Positions 18,629 through 26,803 of a stretch of 64,000 nucleotides of DNA are shown here, piece after piece; position 1 is the stretch's first letter, and each line of letters begins with the position of its first letter. Under the pieces are notes generated by a model. The model saw only the letters and a list, made by a program, of their open reading frames with translations, searched no databases and was not told the DNA's origin. Origin of the DNA: Candidatus Heimdallarchaeota archaeon LC_3 (GTDB lineage Archaea; Asgardarchaeota; Heimdallarchaeia; Hodarchaeales; LC-3); assembly GCA_001940645.1 (NCBI GenBank), contig MDVS01000048.1, positions 1 through 64,000 on the forward strand. Reading direction: 5' to 3'. Position numbers and translations under genes: made by a program.

Positions 18629-18660
18629 TTTTTTTCTTTTTAGATTTTGATCCCCTTTTT
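18629..18660 (+). terminator. T-rich tracts downstream of thrS
   Basis: Starting 12 bases after the thrS stop codon there are runs of seven T (18629-18635), five T (18637-18641) and five T (18656-18660). Archaeal transcription often ends at such tracts without a hairpin. Assignment is by position and composition only. Confidence 0.4.
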
Positions 18661-18824
18661 ACTGTTTTAGAAAATTAATGAGAATCATTAGATCACAATT
18701 TATGACAAAAAGTTAGGCGTACCTACTTATTAATCATAACTAACAGATCTAAATCTTGAATCTGAATTTGCTATATAAAAATAATCTTTTTAAAAAATAG
18801 AAAAAAATTTGGTATCTTCAAAAA

Positions 18825-19322
18825 TTATTGTTTTATTCTTGGTTCTGCCAGAAGTGTTATCGGATTACCTTCTGAATCGGTACAGTTAGCCATTGAAATC
18901 ATGTTTGGGATATCGATAATATCTGTGACTTCAACACCTTTAGCTTTCAAGGTTTCCGAAGCTTTTTCTAAATCATCAACAGGCAAATTAAAACTTACCG
19001 ATCCTTGAGTAACTTCTCCTTCTTGTAAAACATTTAAACCAAGCATAGCATCTTTAACTGGTAATTTAAAATCACACCAACCTGCTTCTGGTATATAATT
19101 ACCTTTTTCGAATTCCATTACTTCACTATACCACTTTATTGCTCTTTCCATATCAGTAACTCCCATAACAACCCATATTGGTTGAGTAACGTGTCTTTTC
19201 TTAAAAGATTCTATTTTAGGGGAAATTTCTTTTTTTGTTGACTTTTTCGCTTCTGATTTCTTAGCTTTTGAAGTGCTCTTTTGAGAACTTGTTGAGGTTT
19301 TTTTACCTTTTCTTTTTCCCAT
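18825..19322 (-). CDS. VOC/glyoxalase-family protein with a lysine-rich N-terminal tail
   Basis: A 165-residue protein. Residues 1-45 are a low-complexity basic tail of Lys, Ser and Thr (for example KGKKTSTSSQKSTSKAKKSE). Residues 47-165 are a vicinal oxygen chelate domain: PIWVVMGVTDMERAIKWYSE at the start, GSVSFNLPVDDLEKASETLK in the second module, and the closing strand GNPITLLAEP, where the glutamate is the usual last metal ligand. Enzyme type cannot be told. The tail resembles DNA- or RNA-binding basic tails. A good Shine-Dalgarno site (AGGTGA) precedes ATG 19322. Confidence 0.82.
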   Translation of the reverse strand: MGKRKGKKTSTSSQKSTSKAKKSEAKKSTKKEISPKIESFKKRHVTQPIWVVMGVTDMERAIKWYSEVMEFEKGNYIPEAGWCDFKLPVKDAMLGLNVLQEGEVTQGSVSFNLPVDDLEKASETLKAKGVEVTDIIDIPNMISMANCTDSEGNPITLLAEPRIKQ

Positions 19323-19721
19323 TTTGTTTTCACCTAATCATTTAGTTTTTGTTTCTATTCTTTTAAATAAGAATTAAAGGAGATATTTAATAAATATACT
19401 AAAAACTTGTGAAAGATTCAAAAAATCAGGATTAGTATTTTTTCCAACAATTCTTTGATATAATTGGCCGTCAAAGAATTTAGTTATTATACCTTACACA
19501 AAACAAAATTTAAAGAAAAATTTGGAAATTTTATTTTAAATTTTACATTTATTTTTTAGGTTTCTGAGTAAAATTCTTCATTTATTATTGTATTTATATT
19601 TAATATTCCTTTTTTTACAATCTTTGTCAGTAATCACTCCTTGATTACCCTGAATTTATAGCATTAATTTCTAGAGTAATATTAGAATAACAATATTCAA
19701 TTACAAATGGATGTTACATTA
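19323..19721. other. AT-rich divergent intergenic region
   Basis: About 400 bases lie between the divergent VOC and DUF427 genes. Apart from the inverted repeat at 19449-19480, which is listed separately, I see only AT-rich sequence with possible promoters for both genes and no coding frame or RNA gene. Confidence 0.5.
19449..19480. promoter_or_regulatory. Inverted repeat between divergent genes
   Basis: Two perfect 10-base arms, AATTCTTTGA at 19449-19458 and TCAAAGAATT at 19471-19480, are separated by 12 bases. The site lies about 130 bases upstream of the VOC gene and 240 upstream of the DUF427 gene. It could be a regulator-binding palindrome or an RNA stem. The arms are too far apart to resemble a simple TATA-region palindrome. 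Confidence 0.4.
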
Positions 19722-20006
19722 ATGGCTAAAGCAATTTGGAACGGTAAAATCATCGCCGAGAGTGACTCTTTTGAGACTGTCGAAGGGAACGTTTATTTTC
19801 CTGAGAACAGCATTGATAAGAAATACTTTAAAAAGAGCAATAAGAATACAAGATGTCCTTGGAAAGGTACAGCATCATATTACACTATTTCTGTAGATGG
19901 AAAAGACAATGTTGATGCTGCGTGGTATTATTCTGATCCCAGTCAAGCAGCTAAGAAAATTAAAAATCATATCGCATTTTGGAGAGGTGTTAAAGTCCAA
20001 AAATGA
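19722..20006 (+). CDS. DUF427 domain protein
   Basis: The frame opens at 19707 (MDVTL), but ATG 19722 (MAKAIWNGKIIAES) matches the usual start of the family and gives about 94 residues. The domain marks are clear: KAIWNGKIIAESDSFETVEG at the start, VYFPENSID, then TRCPWKGTASYYTISVDG and the closing AAWYYSDPSQAAKKIKNHIAFW. DUF427 proteins are small beta-rich proteins of unproven biochemical role, widespread in bacteria and some archaea. The gene is 70 bases upstream of the DUF5996 gene on the same strand, so the two may be co-transcribed. Confidence 0.9.
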   Translation: MAKAIWNGKIIAESDSFETVEGNVYFPENSIDKKYFKKSNKNTRCPWKGTASYYTISVDGKDNVDAAWYYSDPSQAAKKIKNHIAFWRGVKVQK

Positions 20007-20077
20007 CTTTAATTTTTTGAATTATAAAATTCTTCACAAATAATACAAGATTTATTTTTTAAATTAATATTGAGGTT

Positions 20078-20896
20078 ATGAAAATGAGTGAATTAATAAT
20101 GAGCAGCAATAAACTACCAGATATAACAAACTGGTCTAAAACAAGAGTAGCTTTACGCTCTGCAAGTCATCTAATAAAACATATTCAAGTTAAATTTATT
20201 GAATCAAAGTCAATGCAACTTGAACACGGTATATCAATCAACAAAAATGGTGTCTATACCGATAATTTAGGTGATTTAGGACGTTTATTTTTTAATTTTC
20301 GTTCAGGTGAAATTTACCTAGAAAATTATTCAAAAGAAAAGGTTTTTTCTATAGATATTAAAGGAAAGAATATAAGTTCCTTGACCAGCGAAATTAAATC
20401 GAAATTCAAGGATTTGGGAAAGGATATAATATTAGATAGTGACGAATTGAAGGGGACTGAATCTTTCGAATTCTCATCTGATGATTCAAATAGGGCTGCT
20501 GATATCCTATGGTATTTCTACTCTGCATTAGCAAGATTTAGATCTAAGCTATTTGGGGCAATGTCACCCGTTGTTATGTGGACTCATCACTTTGACTTTG
20601 CTTTTGTATTTTTTACATCCCCAGAAAAACGAACAGAGCAAGATTCTCATATGTGCTTTGGATTTGCACCAACCTTAGATGAAAGTTATAAAAATCCATA
20701 TGCTTATTTTTACGCATGGGATGGACCAAAGAAAGAATATGTTAAGGTTGAAGAAGACTTACCCGAAAATGTTTCTTGGAATAAAACATTTACCGTTCTT
20801 AAATACGATGATGTAAAAAAAGATGAACATCCAGCTGAATTCTTTGAAGACCATTTCATGAAATTGTTTGATTTACATGTTTCAAAACTTTCATAG
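20078..20896 (+). CDS. DUF5996-like protein
   Basis: A 272-residue soluble protein. ATG 20078 overlaps the GAGGT ribosome-binding motif too closely, so ATG 20084 (MSELIM) is the more likely start. N-terminal marks are LPDITNWSKTRVALRSASHL and the C-terminal half carries VVMWTHHFDFAFVFFTSPEK, GFAPTLDES and PYAYFYAWDGP, which match my memory of the DUF5996 family pattern (PHHFDLA, GFSPGD, PYFYVYPWP). The family's activity is not known to me. The His-His-Phe-Asp cluster is a candidate functional site. Confidence 0.7.
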   Translation: MKMSELIMSSNKLPDITNWSKTRVALRSASHLIKHIQVKFIESKSMQLEHGISINKNGVYTDNLGDLGRLFFNFRSGEIYLENYSKEKVFSIDIKGKNISSLTSEIKSKFKDLGKDIILDSDELKGTESFEFSSDDSNRAADILWYFYSALARFRSKLFGAMSPVVMWTHHFDFAFVFFTSPEKRTEQDSHMCFGFAPTLDESYKNPYAYFYAWDGPKKEYVKVEEDLPENVSWNKTFTVLKYDDVKKDEHPAEFFEDHFMKLFDLHVSKLS

Positions 20897-20936
20897 AAAG
20901 TAGAAATATTGATTATTTATCTTTTCCTTATCATTA

Positions 20937-20964
20937 TTTTTTTTTTGTAGGAAACCTTTTTTTT
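20937..20964 (+). terminator. T-runs after the DUF5996-like gene
   Basis: A run of ten T (20937-20946) and one of eight T (20957-20964) lie 40-68 bases after the stop codon and just before the next gene, an MFS transporter starting at 20995. They fit an intrinsic archaeal terminator, though they could also include the promoter region of the next gene. Confidence 0.35.
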
Positions 20965-20994
20965 AAAAAAAAATCTCTTTTCAACAACTTATAC

Positions 20995-22230
20995 ATGAGG
21001 TCTCTCGAATTGCAACACAAAACTCAACAGCAAAAATTAGAAAATCCAATTACTATAATAGTTTTATTACTGGTAAGTACATTGACAGTAATGGCAGGAG
21101 CTACGTTATCTCCTGCAATTCCAGAAATAGAACAAGTTTTCATCAATACACCCAATGTTGAAGTTTTAGTTCGTTTAATAATTACTTTACCTGCATTATT
21201 TATAGCTCTTGGAGCACCTATTATGGGTGTAATTGTTGATAAATGGGGAAGGAAAAAGCTTCTGACTATAACAACAGTGTTGTATGGGTTTGCTGGAGGA
21301 TCGGGATTTTTTTTGAATTCATTGAATTTAATTCTCATTAGTAGAATTTTTCTCGGTATTGCTGTAGCAGGTATAATGATAACTAGTACAACGTTAATTG
21401 CTGATTACTATCAAGAAAGTCAAAGAAATAAAATATTGGGATATCAAGCAGGATTTATGGCTTTTGGGGGGATTTTATTTTTAATAACAGGAGGGTTTTT
21501 AGCAACTATAAATTGGCAATTTACATTTCTAATATATTTTAGTGCTCTTTTTCTTATCCCCGGTATTTTAATTTATCTTTATGAACCCGAATCGGTTGAA
21601 AAAAGAAATATTTCGAAAGGACAAAAGAATATTTCTGGATCTGATAGAAGTGTCCCTTATAAATTTATTATAACTATTTATTCATTAGTATTGGTCTTAC
21701 AAATATTCTTTTTTTTCAGTATTACAGAATTACCATTTTTCTTGGCCGGATCATTATCCTTAAACCCAAATCTAGTAGGAATTGTTCTTGCTTCTATGAC
21801 TGTATCTGGTGGTGTGTTTTCTATCCTTTATAAATCGATAAAAGAAAAAATTTCTTTCAAATCTATTTTTTTCATATCCCATTTCTTTTTTGGTTTAGGT
21901 TACATCCTAATTGCTTTTTTCCCGAGTGTAGAATTTATAGTTATAGGGTTGTTTACTGCAGGTATTGGTTTAGGATTATTCGTTCCGAATGTTACAGTTT
22001 GGTTGACATTAAAGACTCATTCATCAATAAGAGGAAGAGTATTAAGTGGATTTACCATGTCTTTATTTCTGGGACAATTTTTATCAACTTTTATTAGCCA
22101 GTTATTCCTAAACATACTATCTTTTTCATTTTCCGATATGTTTCTAATAGCTGGTATTTCCATGATAATCATCGCTCTTGTTTTCCTAGGTTTAATTATA
22201 AAAGAAAAGAATTTTAAAACTATTTCATAA
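20995..22230 (+). CDS. Major facilitator superfamily transporter, drug-efflux-like
   Basis: A 411-residue, twelve-span MFS protein. The first-loop motif A is APIMGVIVDKWGRKKLLTIT (G-x-x-x-D-x-x-G-R-K). SRIFLGIAVAGIMITSTTLIAD is helix 4, and the fifth helix region (YQAGFMAFGGILFLITGGFL) carries the G-x-x-x-G-G-x-x-x-x-x-G-G-like antiporter pattern. These features resemble multidrug/H+ antiporters of the DHA1 type. Its stop overlaps the end of the convergent hemerythrin gene by 6 bases. The substrate is unknown. Confidence 0.88.
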   Translation: MRSLELQHKTQQQKLENPITIIVLLLVSTLTVMAGATLSPAIPEIEQVFINTPNVEVLVRLIITLPALFIALGAPIMGVIVDKWGRKKLLTITTVLYGFAGGSGFFLNSLNLILISRIFLGIAVAGIMITSTTLIADYYQESQRNKILGYQAGFMAFGGILFLITGGFLATINWQFTFLIYFSALFLIPGILIYLYEPESVEKRNISKGQKNISGSDRSVPYKFIITIYSLVLVLQIFFFFSITELPFFLAGSLSLNPNLVGIVLASMTVSGGVFSILYKSIKEKISFKSIFFISHFFFGLGYILIAFFPSVEFIVIGLFTAGIGLGLFVPNVTVWLTLKTHSSIRGRVLSGFTMSLFLGQFLSTFISQLFLNILSFSFSDMFLIAGISMIIIALVFLGLIIKEKNFKTIS

Positions 22231-22719
22231 AAGTAAACTACAATCGTAAGTTTCTCTTTCTGCTAACCTTTTTCCGATTTTTTGAAGTTCTTCTTCAGAA
22301 ATCATTCTTTCTAACAAGGGAAATAATTCTCTTTCTTCTACCCTTATATGTTTCTCTAGCTTTTCTCCCAATTTTTTCATTTTGTTAGCTAATTCTTCAT
22401 CTGATCCATGTTTAAGATCTTTAAATGCTTTTTTGACGTAAATATGATCTTCAAGGATTTTATTTAATAATTTCAAAGACTTAGGAGATATCAGTTCTTT
22501 AGCTATAACATAAAGATATTCTTCCTCTGCCTGTAAATGATATTTGAGCTCAAGGTTAAAAACCTCAATTGCTCGTTTAGCTTGTTCACGTTTTTGATCA
22601 TTTTTAGGCCAGTGACTCTTCAAATTTTCTGGATATCCTTTCATCAACCTTTGAGCTAATGTCAGCTCAGTGAAATGATCTCGGGAAAGAGGTTGTAAGG
22701 CCTCATGACGTTTAACCAT
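22225..22719 (-). CDS. Hemerythrin HHE-domain protein
   Basis: A 164-residue four-helix protein with the di-iron ligand pattern of hemerythrin-like HHE proteins: H (SRDHFTEL, about residue 15), HxxxE in LKYHLQAEEEYLY (about 60-64), H in LEDHIYV (about 90) and HxxxE in LEKHIRVEERELFP (about 119-123). The family binds O2, NO or iron and is linked to oxygen or redox sensing and protection. A clear AAGGT ribosome-binding site precedes ATG 22719. It converges on and overlaps the MFS gene by 6 bases; the CDF transporter gene is just upstream on the same strand. Confidence 0.9.
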   Translation of the reverse strand: MVKRHEALQPLSRDHFTELTLAQRLMKGYPENLKSHWPKNDQKREQAKRAIEVFNLELKYHLQAEEEYLYVIAKELISPKSLKLLNKILEDHIYVKKAFKDLKHGSDEELANKMKKLGEKLEKHIRVEERELFPLLERMISEEELQKIGKRLAERETYDCSLLL

Positions 22720-22766
22720 TATAATACCTTAAAAATGAATTGTATAAATAAATTTTGATATTAATT

Positions 22767-23675
22767 CTAATTAGGTTCAATAAATATTTTTCTTTTCGAC
22801 AGAGTTGGATAGACCTTGATTATTGCGCTTTCCAATTCATCAATTAGTTTTTCTATATCCTCAGTATCTAAGTTATCATCAAAATCAACTTCTAGTGAAA
22901 TTATCATGTCATCCGGACCTAATAACATTGATCTTAGATCTGTAACTTCCTTCACATATTCAGATTCATTAATGATCGCAACAATTTTCTCTTGATCCTT
23001 TCTTCTTATAGCACGCCCAATTAAGTAACTTTTGTTTTCTCTCGCTAATATTAAGCCTCCTACCATTAACACCAGTCCTATTAATACGCTTCCTAATCCA
23101 TCAAAGGATACGTCATGTGTTATATCAGTTAATAATGTAGCAACAAATGCAATAACAATACCAATTAACGCTAATGAATCTTCAATTAAAATAGTTAATA
23201 GTGCTGGATCTCCCATGTTTTCCAGAGTTTTCATCATCGAAGCAAATTCCTTTCTTTGTTGAAGAGCTCTTACTTCTTTATAAGCTTTATTTAGAACAAA
23301 CCCTTCTATTATGAAACTTATAACAAGGATAACATAAACAATTAGATAATCTTGTCCTACTACTGAGGGGTGAGGTTCAAACAATTTTTCAAAGCCATGA
23401 ACAAAAGAGAGTCCTCCAGCCAAGCCAAATATCATAATTGCAACTATGAAACCCCAAAAAAATTGAGCTTGGGAATACCCAAACGGATGTCTTTTATCTG
23501 GTTTACGTTCTGATCTTTTAATTCCAATAACTAAGAGTACTTGATTAATAGTGTCAGATAAACTATGATAACCTTCAGAAATCATAGAAGCAGAATTTGT
23601 TAAAAATCCGGCTGCGAATTTTGCCAATGATATTATAAAATTTCCAATGAGAGCCCAATAAATAGAAGCAGCCAT
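22767..23675 (-). CDS. Cation diffusion facilitator transporter, SLC30A9-like subgroup
   Basis: A 302-residue CDF metal exporter with six membrane spans. Span 2 carries the metal-site pair HxxxD in SEGYHSLSDTINQ (about residues 33-45). Span 5 has ILIEDSLALIGIVIAFVA; the ED-x-x-A-L form in place of the canonical HxxxD is what I know from the ZnT9/SLC30A9-like group. The loop KRHPFGYSQAQFFWGF is family-typical. The cytoplasmic C-terminal domain (about 215-302) contains VTDLRSMLLGPDDMIISLEV. It probably exports Zn2+ or another divalent metal. It is likely co-transcribed with the hemerythrin gene 47 bases downstream. Confidence 0.92.
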   Translation of the reverse strand: MAASIYWALIGNFIISLAKFAAGFLTNSASMISEGYHSLSDTINQVLLVIGIKRSERKPDKRHPFGYSQAQFFWGFIVAIMIFGLAGGLSFVHGFEKLFEPHPSVVGQDYLIVYVILVISFIIEGFVLNKAYKEVRALQQRKEFASMMKTLENMGDPALLTILIEDSLALIGIVIAFVATLLTDITHDVSFDGLGSVLIGLVLMVGGLILARENKSYLIGRAIRRKDQEKIVAIINESEYVKEVTDLRSMLLGPDDMIISLEVDFDDNLDTEDIEKLIDELESAIIKVYPTLSKRKIFIEPN

Positions 23676-23749
23676 TATAATATTACTCTTTTCTTAAATT
23701 GTTGATGAATAAATAAACAAATAATGAAATTTTAATTTAATTGGTTTTA

Positions 23750-24280
23750 ATGAATAGAATCAAAAGGATAGCAATTTGGGGACCACCAAGTTCTGGTAAG
23801 TCTACTTTGTCAAAAAAATTAGAAAAATTTTATAACCTACCAGTTTATCATTCAGATGAAATTTTTGAAACCAATTGGAGGAAAATACCCAAAAAAATTG
23901 TTCAGAAGAAAACTGAAAATATAATCAATTTCGAAAAGTGGATAATTGATGGAAATTTTGCTGAACAAAGAGAAAAAGTATTAAATTTTGCTCAAATGGT
24001 AATAATACTAAATCTTCCCTATCATATTCTATTTTCACGGCATATAAAGAGAACTGTTTCTGCCTACACGCGATTTCAACTGAGTTCAACAAAATATTAT
24101 CATAAAATTCAATATAAGACTAACAAACAAGTTTTGGATCAGGAATTAATTGGTGGATTAAAAACAATAATTCAATTCAAAAAAAATTATTATGGCTATT
24201 TAATTAAATTAGGTAAACTGAACAATCAATCAAACAAGTACATTATTATTGAAAACCAAAATATTATCCTTTCTAATTAA
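23750..24280 (+). CDS. P-loop nucleotide kinase, FlaR/topology-modulation-like
   Basis: A 176-residue small kinase. ATG 23750 (MNRIKRIAIWG) is preferred over TTG 23741. The Walker A motif is GPPSSGKST (about residues 11-19). The LPVYHSDEIFE segment supplies the acidic residue of this family, followed by EKWIIDGNFAEQR, which matches the W-x-x-x-G-N-Y pattern of the DNA topology modulation (FlaR)-like adenylate-kinase group. The C-terminal part is Asn/Lys-rich. The substrate is unknown. It is a lone plus-strand gene between the CDF gene and egtB. Confidence 0.82.
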   Translation: MNRIKRIAIWGPPSSGKSTLSKKLEKFYNLPVYHSDEIFETNWRKIPKKIVQKKTENIINFEKWIIDGNFAEQREKVLNFAQMVIILNLPYHILFSRHIKRTVSAYTRFQLSSTKYYHKIQYKTNKQVLDQELIGGLKTIIQFKKNYYGYLIKLGKLNNQSNKYIIIENQNIILSN

Positions 24281-24433
24281 TGAAAGGAAAATACGCTCTA
24301 TTAAAGAAAAAAATGTTATAAATCAGTAGGAAACTTTATTTTTGAACCTACAATAGACCTGTTGGTTACAAAAAAATTTTAAATGCTTTTCTCTTACTTT
24401 TGAATATTCCAATATAAATTGGGTTTAAATACC

Positions 24434-25720
24434 ATGATGGTTCCTCCAGAAGAACTAAAAGAATATTTATTAAAGAATTTTACTGAAGTAAGGAAATATT
24501 CAGAAGAAATGTGTAAGCTTCTTAAAATTGAGGACTATGTTGTCCAAGCTTCAGATTTTGCATCCCCTGTAAAGTGGAACCTTGCTCATGTGACTTGGTT
24601 TTTTGAAAAGTTTATTTTAAAGAATTATGATCTCAGTTATAAACCATTAAATGATATTTACGATTATCTTTTCAATAGTTATTATATCTCAGTTGGTAAG
24701 CCTTGGACTAGAGCTTTAAGGGGGACAGTTAGCCGTCCTACTGTTGATGAGGTGTATGAATTTCGCACTTATATTGAAGAAAAAATGACTTCAATACTGA
24801 ATTCAGCTGATAAGGATTTATTAACTGAATTGAGTCCATTAGTTGAATTGGGATGGAATCATGAGCAACAACACCAAGAATTATTTTACACTGATTTAAA
24901 ATATAATTTTTATAACCCTATGTATCCAAAATACATATCAAATATCCCCCCTATTACAAATAAGGAAATTTCTGATCTCGAATTTGTTAATTTTGAAGGA
25001 GGTCTTTTTGATTTTGGGGTAGATTCTACAGGTTACGTTTTTGATAATGAAACTCCTTCTCATAAGTTTTACGTTAAAAGTTTTAAACTTGCCAACCGGT
25101 TAATTACTAATGGAGAGTTTATTGATTTTATTGAAGAAAAAGTTTATTCTAATAGTAAATACTGGTTATCAGATGCTTGGTCAATAGTTCAAAAACAAAA
25201 TTGGGAAGCACCTCTTTATTGGGAGAAAATTGATGATGAATGGTTTTATTTCACTTTATCCGGACTAAGAAAAGTTGATCCAAAAGAACCAGTTACTCAT
25301 GTTAGTTTTTATGAGGCTGATGCATATGCTAAATGGGCAGGAAAAAGGTTACCATCAGAGTATGAATGGGAATCAGTTGCACAAATACTTAAACTTAATC
25401 CCTCCGAGGGTCACTTCAGAGAGGATGGTAATTTCCATCCAAAAGCTTTAGATCCGGATATGATAACAGAAGAAAAACCGATAGCTCAAATGTACGGAGA
25501 TGTTTGGGAATGGACTTCTAGTGCATATTTACCTTATCCTGGTTTCAATATCTTAGCTGATGGAGTAGGTGAGTATAATGGTAAGTTTATGTCTAATCAA
25601 ATGGTTCTAAGAGGTGGTAGTGTTGCTACACCGCGAAACCATATCCGATTAACTTATCGAAATTTCTTTTATCCACATGAAAGATGGCAATTCAATGGAA
25701 TAAGATTAGCTGAAATATAA
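24434..25720 (+). CDS. egtB: EgtB-like sulfoxide synthase for ergothioneine-type thiohistidine
   Basis: A protein of about 428 residues with an N-terminal DinB_2 domain and a C-terminal FGE-sulfatase domain, the order found in EgtB. Iron ligands are visible as HxxxH in NHEQQHQELFYTDLKY, together with an earlier histidine in NLAHVTWFFEKF. The FGE domain shows NFEGGLFDFGVDS, WAGKRLPSEYEWE, GDVWEWTSSAY and the closing GGSVATPRNHIRLTYRNFF and RWQFNGIRLAE. The enzyme uses O2 to join a thiol (cysteine or gamma-glutamylcysteine) to hercynine. TTG 24419 is an alternative start. It is followed 13 bases later by egtD. No egtA, egtC or egtE is in the window. Confidence 0.93.
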   Translation: MMVPPEELKEYLLKNFTEVRKYSEEMCKLLKIEDYVVQASDFASPVKWNLAHVTWFFEKFILKNYDLSYKPLNDIYDYLFNSYYISVGKPWTRALRGTVSRPTVDEVYEFRTYIEEKMTSILNSADKDLLTELSPLVELGWNHEQQHQELFYTDLKYNFYNPMYPKYISNIPPITNKEISDLEFVNFEGGLFDFGVDSTGYVFDNETPSHKFYVKSFKLANRLITNGEFIDFIEEKVYSNSKYWLSDAWSIVQKQNWEAPLYWEKIDDEWFYFTLSGLRKVDPKEPVTHVSFYEADAYAKWAGKRLPSEYEWESVAQILKLNPSEGHFREDGNFHPKALDPDMITEEKPIAQMYGDVWEWTSSAYLPYPGFNILADGVGEYNGKFMSNQMVLRGGSVATPRNHIRLTYRNFFYPHERWQFNGIRLAEI

Positions 25721-25733
25721 AGAGGAGTATTTC

Positions 25734-26762
25734 ATGTCAGAAACATCCAATGTAAAAAAAAAATCCACTTTTAGAGTGTTAGAACACAAAGACTTAAAGA
25801 AGGCCTCCAGTTTTTTAAATGAATTTGCTAGAGATGTATTTATTGGATTAAATAAAAGTCCTAAACAGCTTTCAAGTAAATATTTCTATGATGAGAAAGG
25901 AAGCAAAATTTACGAAGAAATTATGAAGCTACCAGAATATTATTTGGTTAAAAGTGAAGCAGAAATTCTAAAATATTATGCCAACGATATTGGAAATCTT
26001 GTGAAATCAAATCCATTTCATCTAATCGAATTAGGTGCGGGAAATGGTGAGAAAACAGCAGTTCTATTGAACAATTTTGTTAAAAAACAACTTGATTTCG
26101 AATATGTTCCTATTGATATATCTTATTCAGCAGTTGAAAGTCTCATAGATAAATTAAATGAGGAAATTCCTAACTTACGATCTCATGGATTCGTCGCTGA
26201 ATATTTTGATGCGCTGAAATGGTTATCTGAGAATGATAAATCAACGAGAAATTTGGTATTATTTCTAGGATCAAATATTGGAAATTTTATGTATTCTGAA
26301 GCGAAAGAATTCTTATTCAGTATGTGGCATTCTCTTAATGATGGTGATTTAGTCGTAATTGGTTTTGATCTCCGAAAAAATATTGATATTATGTCGGCAG
26401 CATATAATGATAGTCAGCATGTAACCAAGAAATTCAACATGAATTTACTTAAACGAATAAACACTGAATTAGGCGGAAATTTTGATCTAGATAAATTCAA
26501 ACATTATGAACCCTTTAATGTCTACAGTGGTGCTATGGAGAGTTTCTTAGTTAGCCAAGATGTCCAAGAAGTTTACATTAAATTATTGAAGAAAAAATTT
26601 TACTTTGATAAGTTCGAACCAATATTTATGGAGCACTCATACAAATATCTGGATAAAGACATAAAAAAATTAGCTGAAATAACTGGTTATAGGTTAGTTA
26701 AAAATTTCTATTGTAAAAATCATTATTTTGTTGATTCAGTTTGGGAAGTTAAGAAAGAATAG
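25734..26762 (+). CDS. egtD: EgtD-like L-histidine N-alpha-methyltransferase
   Basis: A 342-residue SAM-dependent methyltransferase that would trimethylate histidine to hercynine, the first step of ergothioneine synthesis. The family start is LSSKYFYDEKGSKIYEEIMK with LPEYYLVKSEAEIL; the SAM site is HLIELGAGNGEKT. VPIDISYSAVE and LFLGSNIGNFMYSEAKEFL are characteristic, and GAMESFLVS contains the Glu/Ser segment that recognises histidine. A GAGGAG ribosome-binding site precedes ATG 25734. It is directly downstream of egtB. The N-terminal 18 residues are Lys-rich and poorly conserved. Confidence 0.94.
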   Translation: MSETSNVKKKSTFRVLEHKDLKKASSFLNEFARDVFIGLNKSPKQLSSKYFYDEKGSKIYEEIMKLPEYYLVKSEAEILKYYANDIGNLVKSNPFHLIELGAGNGEKTAVLLNNFVKKQLDFEYVPIDISYSAVESLIDKLNEEIPNLRSHGFVAEYFDALKWLSENDKSTRNLVLFLGSNIGNFMYSEAKEFLFSMWHSLNDGDLVVIGFDLRKNIDIMSAAYNDSQHVTKKFNMNLLKRINTELGGNFDLDKFKHYEPFNVYSGAMESFLVSQDVQEVYIKLLKKKFYFDKFEPIFMEHSYKYLDKDIKKLAEITGYRLVKNFYCKNHYFVDSVWEVKKE

Positions 26763-26803
26763 AAAATCCTAGAATATTAAAACTGAAAAAATTTCGCAAA
26801 CCT

